DNA of 64,000 bases, taken from Aquirufa nivalisilvae (lineage in GTDB: Bacteria > Bacteroidota > Bacteroidia > Cytophagales > Spirosomataceae). The notes beneath the pieces are model-generated. The model saw nothing but the letters and a program-made list of their open reading frames with translations. It did no database searches and was not told the DNA's origin. Shown piece by piece: positions 9,476 to 17,952 of the stretch. The stretch lies in the NCBI RefSeq assembly GCF_004307455.1, contig NZ_SEWX01000002.1, forward strand, positions 124,001 to 188,000, given 5' to 3'. Position numbers and translations under genes: made by a program. Within the stretch, counting starts at the first letter, position 1. Each line of letters opens with the position of its first letter.

Positions 9476-10235
9476 TACCATGGCCGAATGGGCCGCTAAA
9501 GGAGAAAGCCCAGCGTTTTTGTTTTGGGTAGGATGTGCAGGTTCATTTGATGATCGTCATAAGAAAGTAACTAGGGCTTTTTGTGAAATTTTACAAAGCC
9601 TAGAAATTTCATTTGCCGTACTCGGAACAGAGGAATCCTGTACAGGTGATCCTGCTCGAAGGAGTGGAAATGAGTTTTTATTCCAAATGCAGGCCATGTC
9701 CAACATTGAGGTACTGAATATGTATGGCGTGAAGAAAATAGTGACGGCTTGTCCGCATTGTTTCAATACATTGAAAAATGAGTACCCTGAATTAGGAGGA
9801 AATTACGAGGTTATACACCATAGTCAATTACTTGCTGAATTATTAGCTGAGGGTAAAATTCAATTGAAGGAAGAAGAAAAAGAAGCTGTAGCTTTTCATG
9901 ATTCATGCTATCTTGGACGTGGAAATGGGATATATGAAGCACCTCGAGAAATAATTCTAGGACTGAAAAAGGAACTAAAAGAGCTAAAAAGTTGTAGAAC
10001 CAAAGGTTTGTGTTGTGGAGCTGGTGGTGCTCAAGTATTTAAAGAGCCCGAAGAAGGGAGTATTGACATTCAAACCAAAAGATCCCAAGAAATCATTGAT
10101 TCAGGGGTACAGAAGGTAGCTTTAGCTTGTCCGTTTTGTATGGTTATGATTCAAGATGGATTGAACAAACACGGAAAAGATAAAGAAATACAAGTAGTAG
10201 ATTTGGCTGAGTTAGTTCAGCAAACCATGATATAA
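9453..10235 (+). CDS. CCG-domain (Fe-S)-binding protein (HdrB/GlpC-type)
   Basis: The 260-residue soluble protein has two cysteine-rich CCG-type domains, as in heterodisulfide reductase subunit B and the C-terminal part of glycolate oxidase and succinate dehydrogenase E subunits. Landmarks are WVGCAGSFD, TACPHCFNT, HDSCYLGRGNG, LCCGAGGAQ and LACPFCMVM. These cysteines bind a non-cubane or 4Fe-4S cluster. It probably forms a complex with the membrane Fe-S protein at 6250-7572. Translation starts at an ATG inside the end of the preceding gene (23-base overlap), which suggests translational coupling; a second Met at 9480 is an alternative start. Confidence 0.88.
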   Translation: MSKELKISTMAEWAAKGESPAFLFWVGCAGSFDDRHKKVTRAFCEILQSLEISFAVLGTEESCTGDPARRSGNEFLFQMQAMSNIEVLNMYGVKKIVTACPHCFNTLKNEYPELGGNYEVIHHSQLLAELLAEGKIQLKEEEKEAVAFHDSCYLGRGNGIYEAPREIILGLKKELKELKSCRTKGLCCGAGGAQVFKEPEEGSIDIQTKRSQEIIDSGVQKVALACPFCMVMIQDGLNKHGKDKEIQVVDLAELVQQTMI

Positions 10236-10239
10236 ATAT

Positions 10240-10734
10240 ATGTACGTAGAATTTCAACAATTACCTGCCCATGCTCGAGTTTGGATATATCAAGCCAACA
10301 GAGCATTTAATGAACAAGAAAGTACTTTTGTTCAATCTTATTTGAAACAAGCAGTTCAAGATTGGAATGCCCATGGAGTTCCTTTAGCAGGTTCATTCCA
10401 AATCCGATATAATCAGATTATTGTTATTGCTGTGGATGAGCATCACCATGCGGCATCGGGCTGCTCCATTGATGCCTCAACAGGCTGGTTTAAGGATTTA
10501 GCATTTCAGATGGGAATGGATTTTTTTGATCGTTCAGTGGCTTTGGTTCAAGAAGATAACCTTATTTTATTTCCACTTTTAGGAGTAAAACAAGTGATCA
10601 ACGAGGGACATATCAATGCAGATTCCTTAATCGCCATTCCACAAGTCAAAGATTTGGGAGATTATAGAGCCAATTGGCCAGCCAAAGCAAAAGACTCTTG
10701 GCTTAAAAAATATTTTGTAGCTGCATCCGTATAG
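10240..10734 (+). CDS. Conserved hypothetical protein of Fe-S operon
   Basis: I recognise this 164-residue protein only as a small conserved Bacteroidota type without known function. It has no signal peptide or membrane segment. Distinctive stretches are RVWIYQANRAF near the N-terminus, a central EHHHAASGCSIDAST containing three histidines and a cysteine, and MGMDFFDR. There are no Walker motifs, so any label as a transporter ATPase would not be supported. The His/Cys patch could bind metal, which would suit its position 4 bases after the CCG-domain gene and 3 bases before the methionine sulfoxide reductase gene, but this is inference. Confidence 0.75.
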   Translation: MYVEFQQLPAHARVWIYQANRAFNEQESTFVQSYLKQAVQDWNAHGVPLAGSFQIRYNQIIVIAVDEHHHAASGCSIDASTGWFKDLAFQMGMDFFDRSVALVQEDNLILFPLLGVKQVINEGHINADSLIAIPQVKDLGDYRANWPAKAKDSWLKKYFVAASV

Positions 10735-10737
10735 TTT

Positions 10738-11232
10738 ATGGCAGAAGATTTACAGATAGTGGAAGGAAGTAGAGCAGATAAATACCAAGCTCTTATTCCT
10801 CAAGTGGCGGCACTCATTCAAGGAGAGACAGATTTATATGCCAATCTAGCAAATATTGCAGCTGCTATTCATGAATATTTTGGATTCTTTTGGGTAGGCT
10901 TTTATCTAAACAAACAAGACCAGCTGGTTCTCGGACCTTTTCAAGGACCAGTAGCTTGTACACGTATTCCTTACCACAAAGGTGTTTGTGGTCATGCTTA
11001 CAGAACCCAACAAAGCATTATTGTCCCCAATGTAGATGAATTTCCAGGTCATATCGCCTGCGCATCTGCATCCAAATCAGAAATTGTATTACCTGTGATG
11101 GATTCCGCTGGCGAAGTGCTAATGGTCTTGGATGTTGATTCTGATCAATTAAATGATTTCAGCGAGATAGACCGAGAGGGCTTGCAAGCTATTATTGATT
11201 TGATTGAAAAAAATCACACCTCTTGGTCCTAA
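10738..11232 (+). CDS. msrC: Free methionine-(R)-sulfoxide reductase (GAF domain)
   Basis: This 164-residue GAF-domain protein matches the fRMsr family, which reduces free L-methionine-(R)-sulfoxide. All three family cysteines are present: Cys74 in ACTRIPY, Cys84 in KGVCGHA and Cys108 in GHIACASAS, with the same 10- and 24-residue spacings as the E. coli enzyme (84, 94, 118). SEIVLPV follows as in known members. It is the last gene of the Fe-S operon and ends convergent with the DinB-like gene. The context suggests a role in coping with oxidants. Confidence 0.92.
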   Translation: MAEDLQIVEGSRADKYQALIPQVAALIQGETDLYANLANIAAAIHEYFGFFWVGFYLNKQDQLVLGPFQGPVACTRIPYHKGVCGHAYRTQQSIIVPNVDEFPGHIACASASKSEIVLPVMDSAGEVLMVLDVDSDQLNDFSEIDREGLQAIIDLIEKNHTSWS

Positions 11233-11237
11233 ATCTT

Positions 11238-11741
11238 TTATGCTAAAGGTTTCATGCCCATAGCTAGCCACTCTTCCTTGGAAGGCCCATACATGCCAGG
11301 AACACTTAGGCCTTCTTGACGAATCAATACGCTCAACTGCCCTCTGTGATGGGTTTGGTGGCGAATGAGAATACTTAAAACAGCTCCTCTTTCCCAATGA
11401 TCACCATACATAGGAACTTTCTCTCCTAGCATCTCATCAGTCCATTGATTTTTTAATGCCAAAACTAAGGATTCAGAGGATTTTTGATATTCTGCAATAA
11501 GTTTGTTCAAGTCATTTTTTTCTTGACTAGCATCCACTATGCCATCTACTTCCTTTAATCCAGCATGGTGCAATAACTCGGCGATAGATTCCGTGATGTG
11601 CCACGATAATCGAGCCATACTTCTGAAATTTTCGCTAGGGTTATCTTTGAAATGACCGGCTTGTATGGCCTGAAACATTTTGATAGTGCTTTCAGATTCG
11701 TAAGCCCAAGCTCGATAAAAATCAGTTAATTGTCTAAACAT
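11238..11741 (-). CDS. DinB family protein
   Basis: The 167-residue product has the four-helix DinB/YfiT fold pattern: an N-terminal helix WAYESESTIKMF, a first metal-ligand histidine in LSWHITES, a short central helix, and the paired histidines of IRHQTHHRGQLSVLIRQ. These three histidines bind a divalent metal in the family. Many members are thiol transferases that use bacillithiol or mycothiol; a bacillithiol synthase (bshA) lies at 29243-30406, so this is a plausible but unproven bacillithiol S-transferase. It is convergent with the preceding gene, with only 5 bases between stops. Confidence 0.85.
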   Translation of the reverse strand: MFRQLTDFYRAWAYESESTIKMFQAIQAGHFKDNPSENFRSMARLSWHITESIAELLHHAGLKEVDGIVDASQEKNDLNKLIAEYQKSSESLVLALKNQWTDEMLGEKVPMYGDHWERGAVLSILIRHQTHHRGQLSVLIRQEGLSVPGMYGPSKEEWLAMGMKPLA

Positions 11742-11816
11742 GGCTGTTGGTTTTTGATAAAATTAAGCCATTGGAAGTAATCTTCCTAGTTAGAATCATG
11801 CCAAAATGATGAATGG

Positions 11817-12479
11817 CTATTGTGCAAGTCGTGCAATGACCGTTTCTCCTCCAACGGGCTTGTCGTCTAATTTAACACAGATTTCAGCATCTAAAGGAAG
11901 ATAAATATCAATGCGACTACCAAATTTAATGAAGCCAAACTCAGTTCCTTGAACAACAGCATCTCCTTCTTTGGCATACCAACAAATCCGTTTAGCTAAT
12001 GCTCCAGCAATCTGACGAAATAAGACCTCTGTGCCATTTTCATGCTTCACTACATAAGTAGTACGCTCATTTTCTGTGCTAGATTTTGGATGCCAAGCCA
12101 CCAAATATTTACCAGGATGGTATTTGAAATATGATACGATTCCTGAAATTGGATTAAAATTGATGTGCACATTGATAGGTGACATGAAAATGGAAACCTG
12201 TCTGCGTTTATCTTTGAAATATTCAGTTTCCACCGCCTCTTCAATCACTACAACCTTGCCATCTGCAGGCGCAATGATATCCTTTGAGTTGATGTTAGTT
12301 ACGCGTTTAGGAACACGGAAAAACTGCACCAAAAGCAAATAAAATATAGCAGTAATTACCACCACAGCTTCACGAACATAAACTTGCTCTGGTAGAAAAT
12401 AAGCCACTAAGGCATTTATAGCTAATACTATGACAATAGCTGTCAATAAAATGGTTTTTCCTTCTCTGTGTAGGGTCAT
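11817..12479 (-). CDS. psd: Phosphatidylserine decarboxylase, short form
   Basis: The 220-residue protein is of the short PSD type, which converts phosphatidylserine to phosphatidylethanolamine. Two hydrophobic stretches occupy residues 8-50; then follow APADGKVVVIEE, the metal/substrate region SPINVHINFNPISG, HPGKYLVAWHPKSS, and FIKFGSRIDIYLP, whose Gly-Ser is the self-cleavage site that makes the pyruvoyl prosthetic group. No pssA gene is adjacent. A symmetric TTTAATCC-based site lies just upstream (12494-12526). Confidence 0.93.
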   Translation of the reverse strand: MTLHREGKTILLTAIVIVLAINALVAYFLPEQVYVREAVVVITAIFYLLLVQFFRVPKRVTNINSKDIIAPADGKVVVIEEAVETEYFKDKRRQVSIFMSPINVHINFNPISGIVSYFKYHPGKYLVAWHPKSSTENERTTYVVKHENGTEVLFRQIAGALAKRICWYAKEGDAVVQGTEFGFIKFGSRIDIYLPLDAEICVKLDDKPVGGETVIARLAQ

Positions 12480-12493
12480 AAGCGATTTTTATG

Positions 12494-12526
12494 GTTTAAT
12501 CCAGGGTATGGATTAAACTTTAATCC
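12494..12526. promoter_or_regulatory. Symmetric operator-like site upstream of psd
   Basis: GTTTAATCC and GGATTAAAC form a perfect 9-bp inverted repeat separated by 7 bases, and a third TTTAATCC half-site abuts it at 12519-12526. It lies 15 bases upstream of the psd start in the divergent psd/12640 intergenic region. The geometry fits a dimeric repressor or activator site; the regulator is unknown. Confidence 0.4.
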
Positions 12527-12639
12527 GTAAAATTAGCCAATTTTGTTGAAAAATTGGGCATAGCTCTTCAATCTATTCCTAATAATTTGACAATTTTGCT
12601 TGAAAAAATTGCATTTTTATTACCTATTAGAACTAAATC

Positions 12640-14055
12640 ATGCGCCTAGGCTATTACATTTTATCACTGTTTTTACTGATTCACGTAAATGTCCAAGCTC
12701 ATAGCATCGAATGGTTTAGTACTAGCACGGGGTACTTTTATAAAATTGATTTTGAGAATAGTCAGCTTTCTAGAACGAAGAACGGCCTTCCCTGGATGAA
12801 TTTAGGGGAATTGACTTTTGAAAATGTAAAAAATGAAGATTTGATTTCAGCTAATTATGCTGTAAAAGAATTTAAAATAGAGCATTCAGATTGGTCCTAT
12901 CTGTTAATACCTTGTACCAACCAAGTCTACCAAATCAATAAAAAGCAATTGATATTAAAGCGAATTGACGCAACCTATTTTAGGGGTGCCAATTGTTCGA
13001 GTAGTATTTTTTATCGAAATGGAATTCTATACTCTTTTGGAGGATATGGCTTTGGGACTTCCTCCAATATTTTAACGAAATACAATGCGGAGGGCAAGGA
13101 ATGGTTGAATATTCAAGCGAAAGGGGATGTGCCTCCAGCAATTTCAATGGGCCTGACAGCCTATGTATCCAGTCAGGATAAGTTTATCACCATGGGAAAC
13201 CATCAGATAAATGAAACAGATTTGAATCGCTTAGATGTGTTGGATTGGAATATGTATGAATATAATTTCGAGAAAAGTGAATTTACAAGTCTTGGAAAAA
13301 TTGAATTAGAAGAAATTAAATCCTTTTTATCGAAAGATTTAATCCGTTATTATTTATTCAATGGGCGCTATTTCTTTTTATTGGACAAATCTGGTCGTAA
13401 GAAAAATTTCGATACGATGTATATCATTGATGTTTTGGATGATTTCAAAACATATTGCTGGAAAAACAATAATCGGTTAGTAGTTGAAGGACCCTACAGT
13501 GGGAATTTTGATAAAGCTTTTCATGTCAATGGAGATACGTTAATTTGGACAAATTTATCCAATCAATCTACTCCTAGCACAGTTAAAAATCACCGAATGA
13601 TGGTGAATGATTTACTTCGAGAATCGGAATATGTGGGAAAACTTGGCCAAATACCTTGGTATCAATCTGTTCTGGAAGGGTCCGTTATCTTAGTTTCTTT
13701 GGGTTTTCTAGTCATAGCCTTCTTTTTGTATCAAAAATGGAAAAAGCGGAGATTGGCAAAAAACCTTAAAATTATATTGGGTGAAAATGAAAAAATGCTC
13801 CTTGATTTCCTGATTTTAAATTATACGACAGGAAATATTTCAGGACATCAAATCATCGCTTTCTTTGGTAAACACAAAAGTTCACCCGAATCACAGCGAC
13901 AATTTAGGGCAAAAATGTTTGAGAATTTGACCAAATCCTTGCGCTTATTACTTGGTAAAGAGCAAATTTTAGATGTCCATCCTGACGAGAAAGATCAACG
14001 GATGTTTACTTACCGCCTAAACGCAGAAGTTTATCAAATTCTCAAATCATTATAA
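12640..14055 (+). CDS. Predicted membrane sensor: periplasmic kelch-like region, one TM segment, cytoplasmic winged-helix-like tail
   Basis: I do not recognise a named family. The 471-residue protein starts with a signal peptide (residues 1-20, ending VQAHS). Residues ~21-340 are rich in aromatic/glycine repeats such as NGILYSFGGYGFGTSSN, which recall kelch or beta-propeller blades. One transmembrane segment follows at ~347-366, then the basic stop-transfer KWKKRR. The last ~100 residues are cytoplasmic: ILGENEKMLLDFL, a turn, SGHQIIAFFGKHKSS, then QRQFRAKMFENLTKSLRLLL, an arrangement like a winged-helix DNA-binding domain. This could be a one-component signal transducer. It is divergent from psd and converges with the S9 peptidase gene, with which it overlaps by 6 bases. 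Confidence 0.65.
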   Translation: MRLGYYILSLFLLIHVNVQAHSIEWFSTSTGYFYKIDFENSQLSRTKNGLPWMNLGELTFENVKNEDLISANYAVKEFKIEHSDWSYLLIPCTNQVYQINKKQLILKRIDATYFRGANCSSSIFYRNGILYSFGGYGFGTSSNILTKYNAEGKEWLNIQAKGDVPPAISMGLTAYVSSQDKFITMGNHQINETDLNRLDVLDWNMYEYNFEKSEFTSLGKIELEEIKSFLSKDLIRYYLFNGRYFFLLDKSGRKKNFDTMYIIDVLDDFKTYCWKNNNRLVVEGPYSGNFDKAFHVNGDTLIWTNLSNQSTPSTVKNHRMMVNDLLRESEYVGKLGQIPWYQSVLEGSVILVSLGFLVIAFFLYQKWKKRRLAKNLKIILGENEKMLLDFLILNYTTGNISGHQIIAFFGKHKSSPESQRQFRAKMFENLTKSLRLLLGKEQILDVHPDEKDQRMFTYRLNAEVYQILKSL

Positions 14056-16236
14056 ATTCTTTAGAAGGAAGTTGGTCATCATTTGATACAAATGATATCG
14101 GGTATTTCCTCCTGTAATGCTATGATTTTTATTGGGATAATAGAAACTTTGAAATTGTTTATTAGCCTTGATTAACGCTTCTTGTAAAGCCACTGCATTT
14201 TGAAAATGGACATTGTCATCACCGGTTCCGTGAACCAACAATAAATTACCTTTCAATTTACTAACATGGTTTACGGGTGAATTTTCATCATACCCCTTCG
14301 CATTTTCTTGTGGTGTTCTTTGATAACGCTCTGTATAAATACTATCATAGAAACGCCAATTAGTCACTGGCGCTACTGAAATGGCCGTTTTGAATACATC
14401 TGCACCTTGCATTAAGCAATTGGACGACATAAATCCGCCGTAGCTCCATCCCCAAATTCCTATGCGGGAAGCGTCAACATAAGGTAATTTCGCTAGATAT
14501 TGGGCAGAATAAATTTGATCTTGAACTTCAATTTTACCTAAGTTTTGGTAAGTGATTTTTTTGAAATCCACTCCGCGAGCACCTGTACCCCGATTATCGA
14601 CGCAATAAATTATGTAGCCTTTGTCCAAAAGGGTTTGATACCAATAAAAATCGTTGCTTACTGGATATGCATCCAATACTTGTTGACTTCCAGGGCCACC
14701 ATATACATGCATTAAAACAGGGTATTTTTTGTTTGGATCAAAGTTTTTAGGTTTAATGGTATAAGCGTTTAAATTTTCACCATTGGCTAAGGGGATTTGG
14801 AAGAATTCACGGGTAGAAATCGCATAGTCTTTGAGCTGTTGCTTTAATTTGGTATTATCTTCTAACACACGAATTAAAGTACCTTGACTGCTCTTTAGGC
14901 TGATTTGTAAAGGCTCTTTAGCTGAGCTGAAATACAACATATAAAAGGAGAAGTCGGGGCTAAAGTTGGCTGTATTCGTGCCAGCATGCTGAGAAATCAT
15001 TTGGAAGTTGGAACCATCTAATTGAATTTTATACACTTCTCTTTGTATCGCTGATTTCGCTGCGGCATTGAAATAAAGTGTTTGGCTTTTTTCATCAAAG
15101 CCATAAAAATCATCCACTTCCCAGTTTCCTTTTGAGATTGGATCTACTTTTCCTGTGGCAATTTCAGCAACATATAAATGCTTAAATCCTGACTTTTCAG
15201 AAGAGAAAATAAACCGCTTTTGATCAGCTAAATAGGTGATATCATTGCCAACAGATTCAATTTCCAAGGAAGTATTACTTCTCTCCTCATAAATAACTTT
15301 GGAGTTTCCATCCTTTGCCGATGCATGTAGGATTTCCATGTGATTTTGTAAGCGATTTAAGCGAATGAAAGAAACCCAATCAGAGCTAGCTGTCCATTTC
15401 ATTCTTGGGATGTATTGATCCTTATCTTTTCCAACTTGAATTGGAATGCTTTTTTGACTTGTCAAAGAATAAACGCTAAGGCTTACAATGGAATTGGCTT
15501 CACCTGCTTTAGGGTATTTAAAACGGTAATCTTTCGGATACAATTCCCCCCACATTTGCATGTTGTATTCAGGAACCTTTGTTTCATCAAAGGTATAATA
15601 GGCTATCTTTTTGCTATCTGGAGACCATTGAAAAGCTTTAGCAAAGGAAAATTCCTCTTCATATACCCAATCGCAAGCGCCATGAATAATATGGTTAAAT
15701 TTGCCAGAGGTAGTAATAGCTTTTTCTTTTCCAGAAATTAAATCCACCAAGAAAAGGTTGTTTTCTCGTACAAAAGCCACTTTTTTCCCATCGGGAGAAA
15801 AGCTAGCATGCATTTGTTTTCCTGCTTTAGATAAAGGAGTAATGGATTTGTTTTGACGGTCAAAAATGAAATTGTTTTCCTTTGAGCTGCGTCGGTAGAT
15901 TTGTTCAGACTCCGTGGAAATCAAGATTTTTAATTCGTCAGATGAAAGACTAAAGGACTCTACTTTTATCTTTTTACCTGCTACTCGCTGAATTTCTTCA
16001 TCAAAAAGCACTTCTGAGTTTTTGGGATCGACAACAGAATATTTGATGATTTTCCCCTCTTTTAACTCGGTATAATGTTGGCCGTCTTTTGTCCAATTAA
16101 GGTTTTGAATGCTTCTTTGGCGGAAAGTATAATTTTGCCAAACATCTTCTAAACTAACACTTTTTTGGGCCATGCTCACATGAGCCAATAGAAAAATTAC
16201 AGCGAAGCTGAGGGTGCGAAAAAAACGTAGAATCAT
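14050..16236 (-). CDS. Dipeptidyl-peptidase IV family (S9) exported serine peptidase
   Basis: The 728-residue protein has a signal peptide (residues 1-23, HVSMAQ), an N-terminal eight-bladed propeller region with repeated WSPDSKKIAYY-like blades, and a C-terminal alpha/beta-hydrolase domain. The catalytic serine is in GIWGWSYGGFMS (around residue 577), the aspartate in GTGDDNVHF and the histidine in PNKNHSI. The YVEEEFSFAKA-like motif VYEEEFSF supplies the Glu pair that anchors the substrate N-terminus in DPP IV. It removes X-Pro or X-Ala dipeptides in the periplasm. It follows the lipoprotein gene at 16245-16799 by 8 bases in the same transcript. Confidence 0.93.
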   Translation of the reverse strand: MILRFFRTLSFAVIFLLAHVSMAQKSVSLEDVWQNYTFRQRSIQNLNWTKDGQHYTELKEGKIIKYSVVDPKNSEVLFDEEIQRVAGKKIKVESFSLSSDELKILISTESEQIYRRSSKENNFIFDRQNKSITPLSKAGKQMHASFSPDGKKVAFVRENNLFLVDLISGKEKAITTSGKFNHIIHGACDWVYEEEFSFAKAFQWSPDSKKIAYYTFDETKVPEYNMQMWGELYPKDYRFKYPKAGEANSIVSLSVYSLTSQKSIPIQVGKDKDQYIPRMKWTASSDWVSFIRLNRLQNHMEILHASAKDGNSKVIYEERSNTSLEIESVGNDITYLADQKRFIFSSEKSGFKHLYVAEIATGKVDPISKGNWEVDDFYGFDEKSQTLYFNAAAKSAIQREVYKIQLDGSNFQMISQHAGTNTANFSPDFSFYMLYFSSAKEPLQISLKSSQGTLIRVLEDNTKLKQQLKDYAISTREFFQIPLANGENLNAYTIKPKNFDPNKKYPVLMHVYGGPGSQQVLDAYPVSNDFYWYQTLLDKGYIIYCVDNRGTGARGVDFKKITYQNLGKIEVQDQIYSAQYLAKLPYVDASRIGIWGWSYGGFMSSNCLMQGADVFKTAISVAPVTNWRFYDSIYTERYQRTPQENAKGYDENSPVNHVSKLKGNLLLVHGTGDDNVHFQNAVALQEALIKANKQFQSFYYPNKNHSITGGNTRYHLYQMMTNFLLKNL

Positions 16237-16244
16237 AAGGATAT

Positions 16245-16799
16245 TTAGTCTTGAAAAATCACGATAGGACTTGTCTCAATCGTGTTGCTTTGATGAAATG
16301 CTTTGTCTTTAATGGAAATACGGAATGCTAATGTGTCGTTCTTCTCGGTAAAATCCGGAGAATAACCTTTATAAAAGGCATACACAAATTGAGTGGAATA
16401 GGATATGTACCCTTCAATTGGCCCTGGTTTTTGATCGGGTTTAAAAGGGAAATTCATTAATCCACCAAGTTTGGGGCTGAAAGTCACGGGTATGAATTTG
16501 CCGTTCTTTTTAAATAATACATCTACCTCAAAATTACGGTAGTCTTTGTATTTAGGGTCTGAATTTTTTTCCGCTGTAGTAATGCCTAAATCTCCATCTC
16601 CATCTTGAAACTTGATGGTCATCACCACGGAATCAATTTTGGCTTTACCTCCAAAACCGTCATTACTGATTTTCGTGATTTTTTTAATGGATTCAAATTC
16701 AATGCTAGGCGTGGTGCTATAATCAGGTTCTTGTACACAGGCAATGAATGCCCAAGCGCACAATGCAATGATGGTGATGAGACTACCTAGTTTAATCAT
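16245..16799 (-). CDS. Putative lipoprotein with DGDGDLG motif
   Basis: A 184-residue product with a lipobox: hydrophobic segment followed by AFIAC, placing the lipidated Cys near residue 21. The rest contains FQDGDGDLGIT, an Asp-rich loop that could bind calcium, and TLAFRISIKD near the C-terminus. This pattern is seen in many unnamed Bacteroidota lipoproteins; no function is known to me. It is the upstream gene of a two-gene unit with the S9 peptidase, so the two may act on peptides in the same compartment, but that is inference. Confidence 0.75.
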   Translation of the reverse strand: MIKLGSLITIIALCAWAFIACVQEPDYSTTPSIEFESIKKITKISNDGFGGKAKIDSVVMTIKFQDGDGDLGITTAEKNSDPKYKDYRNFEVDVLFKKNGKFIPVTFSPKLGGLMNFPFKPDQKPGPIEGYISYSTQFVYAFYKGYSPDFTEKNDTLAFRISIKDKAFHQSNTIETSPIVIFQD

Positions 16800-16843
16800 G
16801 AAGATTCGGTGGTAATTAGAAGCGTAAAGTTAATGATTTGCAT

Positions 16844-16851
16844 TAATTTTG
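16844..16851 (+). promoter_or_regulatory. Bacteroidota -7 promoter box for LuxE-like gene
   Basis: TAATTTTG matches TAnnTTTG exactly and lies 21 bases before the ATG at 16873. A start codon further upstream (TTG at 16849) would overlap the box, which supports the ATG. No clear -33 TTTG at the right distance. Confidence 0.4.
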
Positions 16852-16872
16852 TGCATAATTTCAAAAAAAGCT

Positions 16873-17952
16873 ATGCAGAGTGAAAACGAAGATTGGGAAA
16901 GCCTTTCTTTGAGTTTGAAGAATCGAGTGGGTCAGATGCAAGATGCTGATTTTGAAACCTTGGCTTTGGACGTTTTTCGCTTTCAAGCAAGCCATAATCC
17001 ATTGTATCATTTATACCTAGGATTATTGGGAGTAGAAGTTAACAGCATTGCTTCGATTGACCAAATTCCTTTTTTGCCAATTGAGTTATTTAAAAACCAC
17101 CTCGTTCAATCGGGCTTTGCGCCTATTTTATTTCAGTTTGAAAGTTCGGGAACAACTGGCCAAATTCCTTCCAAGCACATTGTTTGTGATCCTGCTTTTT
17201 ATCAAAGTCAAGCCAAGAGAATTTTTGAATCGAATTATGGCTCATTAAATGACTACCATATTTTTGCTCTTTTGCCGTCCTACTTGGAAAGAAGCACATC
17301 TTCCTTGGTCTTCATGATGGATTATTTTATCAAAGAGTCTCAATCCGAGCTCGCTGGTTTTTATTTAAATCAATATGATGCTTTAGTTGAAAATTTGAAG
17401 GCCGCTTTGCTGACCGACAGAAAGATCTGGTTGATGGGTGTTACTTTTGGCTTATTGGATTGGGTAGATTCTGGACAAGATTTTTCTTTTTGGAAAGAAG
17501 CCGTAGCGGCAGGTCGAGTTATGGTGATGGAAACGGGTGGGATGAAAGGCCGACGCGCCGAGTGGTTGCGAGAGGAGGTTCATGCCTTTCTACAAGAAAA
17601 AATGCATTTGCCTCAAGTTGCCTCCGAATATGGCATGACGGAATTATTTTCTCAAGCTTATGCTGATCAAGCAGGTGTTTTTACACCTGGAGTAAGTATG
17701 CGGGTTTTGTTGAGGGAGGTCAATGATCCCTTTGGACAAGTTACACAAGCAGGCCGAGTGGGGGGAATCAAAGTGATTGATCTCGCCAATATTGATTCTT
17801 GTTCCTTTATTGAAACCAAAGATTTAGGCTCGCTAGAACCTGACGGCATTCGATTTAAGGTGTTAGGTCGCTTTGATAATTCGGAACAAAGAGGATGTAA
17901 TTTGATGCTAGCTCAAGGATGGGGAACCAACCAAGAGGAACCATCTTCATAA
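16873..17952 (+). CDS. LuxE/PaaK-like acyl-protein synthetase family protein
   Basis: The 359-residue product belongs to the adenylate-forming superfamily in its LuxE-like form. The phosphate-binding loop ESSGTTGQIPSKH is clear around residue 90, followed by LLPSYLERSTSSL, METGGMKGRR and SEYGMTELFSQ, the last matching the A5-type E-x-GMTE motif. LuxE activates a fatty acid as acyl-AMP and holds it on a cysteine for reduction, but no luxC/luxD partners are present, so here it may activate another carboxylic acid. Its last 40 bases overlap the moaE gene on the other strand. The substrate is unknown. Confidence 0.82.
   Translation: MQSENEDWESLSLSLKNRVGQMQDADFETLALDVFRFQASHNPLYHLYLGLLGVEVNSIASIDQIPFLPIELFKNHLVQSGFAPILFQFESSGTTGQIPSKHIVCDPAFYQSQAKRIFESNYGSLNDYHIFALLPSYLERSTSSLVFMMDYFIKESQSELAGFYLNQYDALVENLKAALLTDRKIWLMGVTFGLLDWVDSGQDFSFWKEAVAAGRVMVMETGGMKGRRAEWLREEVHAFLQEKMHLPQVASEYGMTELFSQAYADQAGVFTPGVSMRVLLREVNDPFGQVTQAGRVGGIKVIDLANIDSCSFIETKDLGSLEPDGIRFKVLGRFDNSEQRGCNLMLAQGWGTNQEEPSS

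Noticed and set aside
10240-10734. Possible ABC transporter ATPase label
   Set aside because: There is no Walker A, signature or Walker B motif in this protein.
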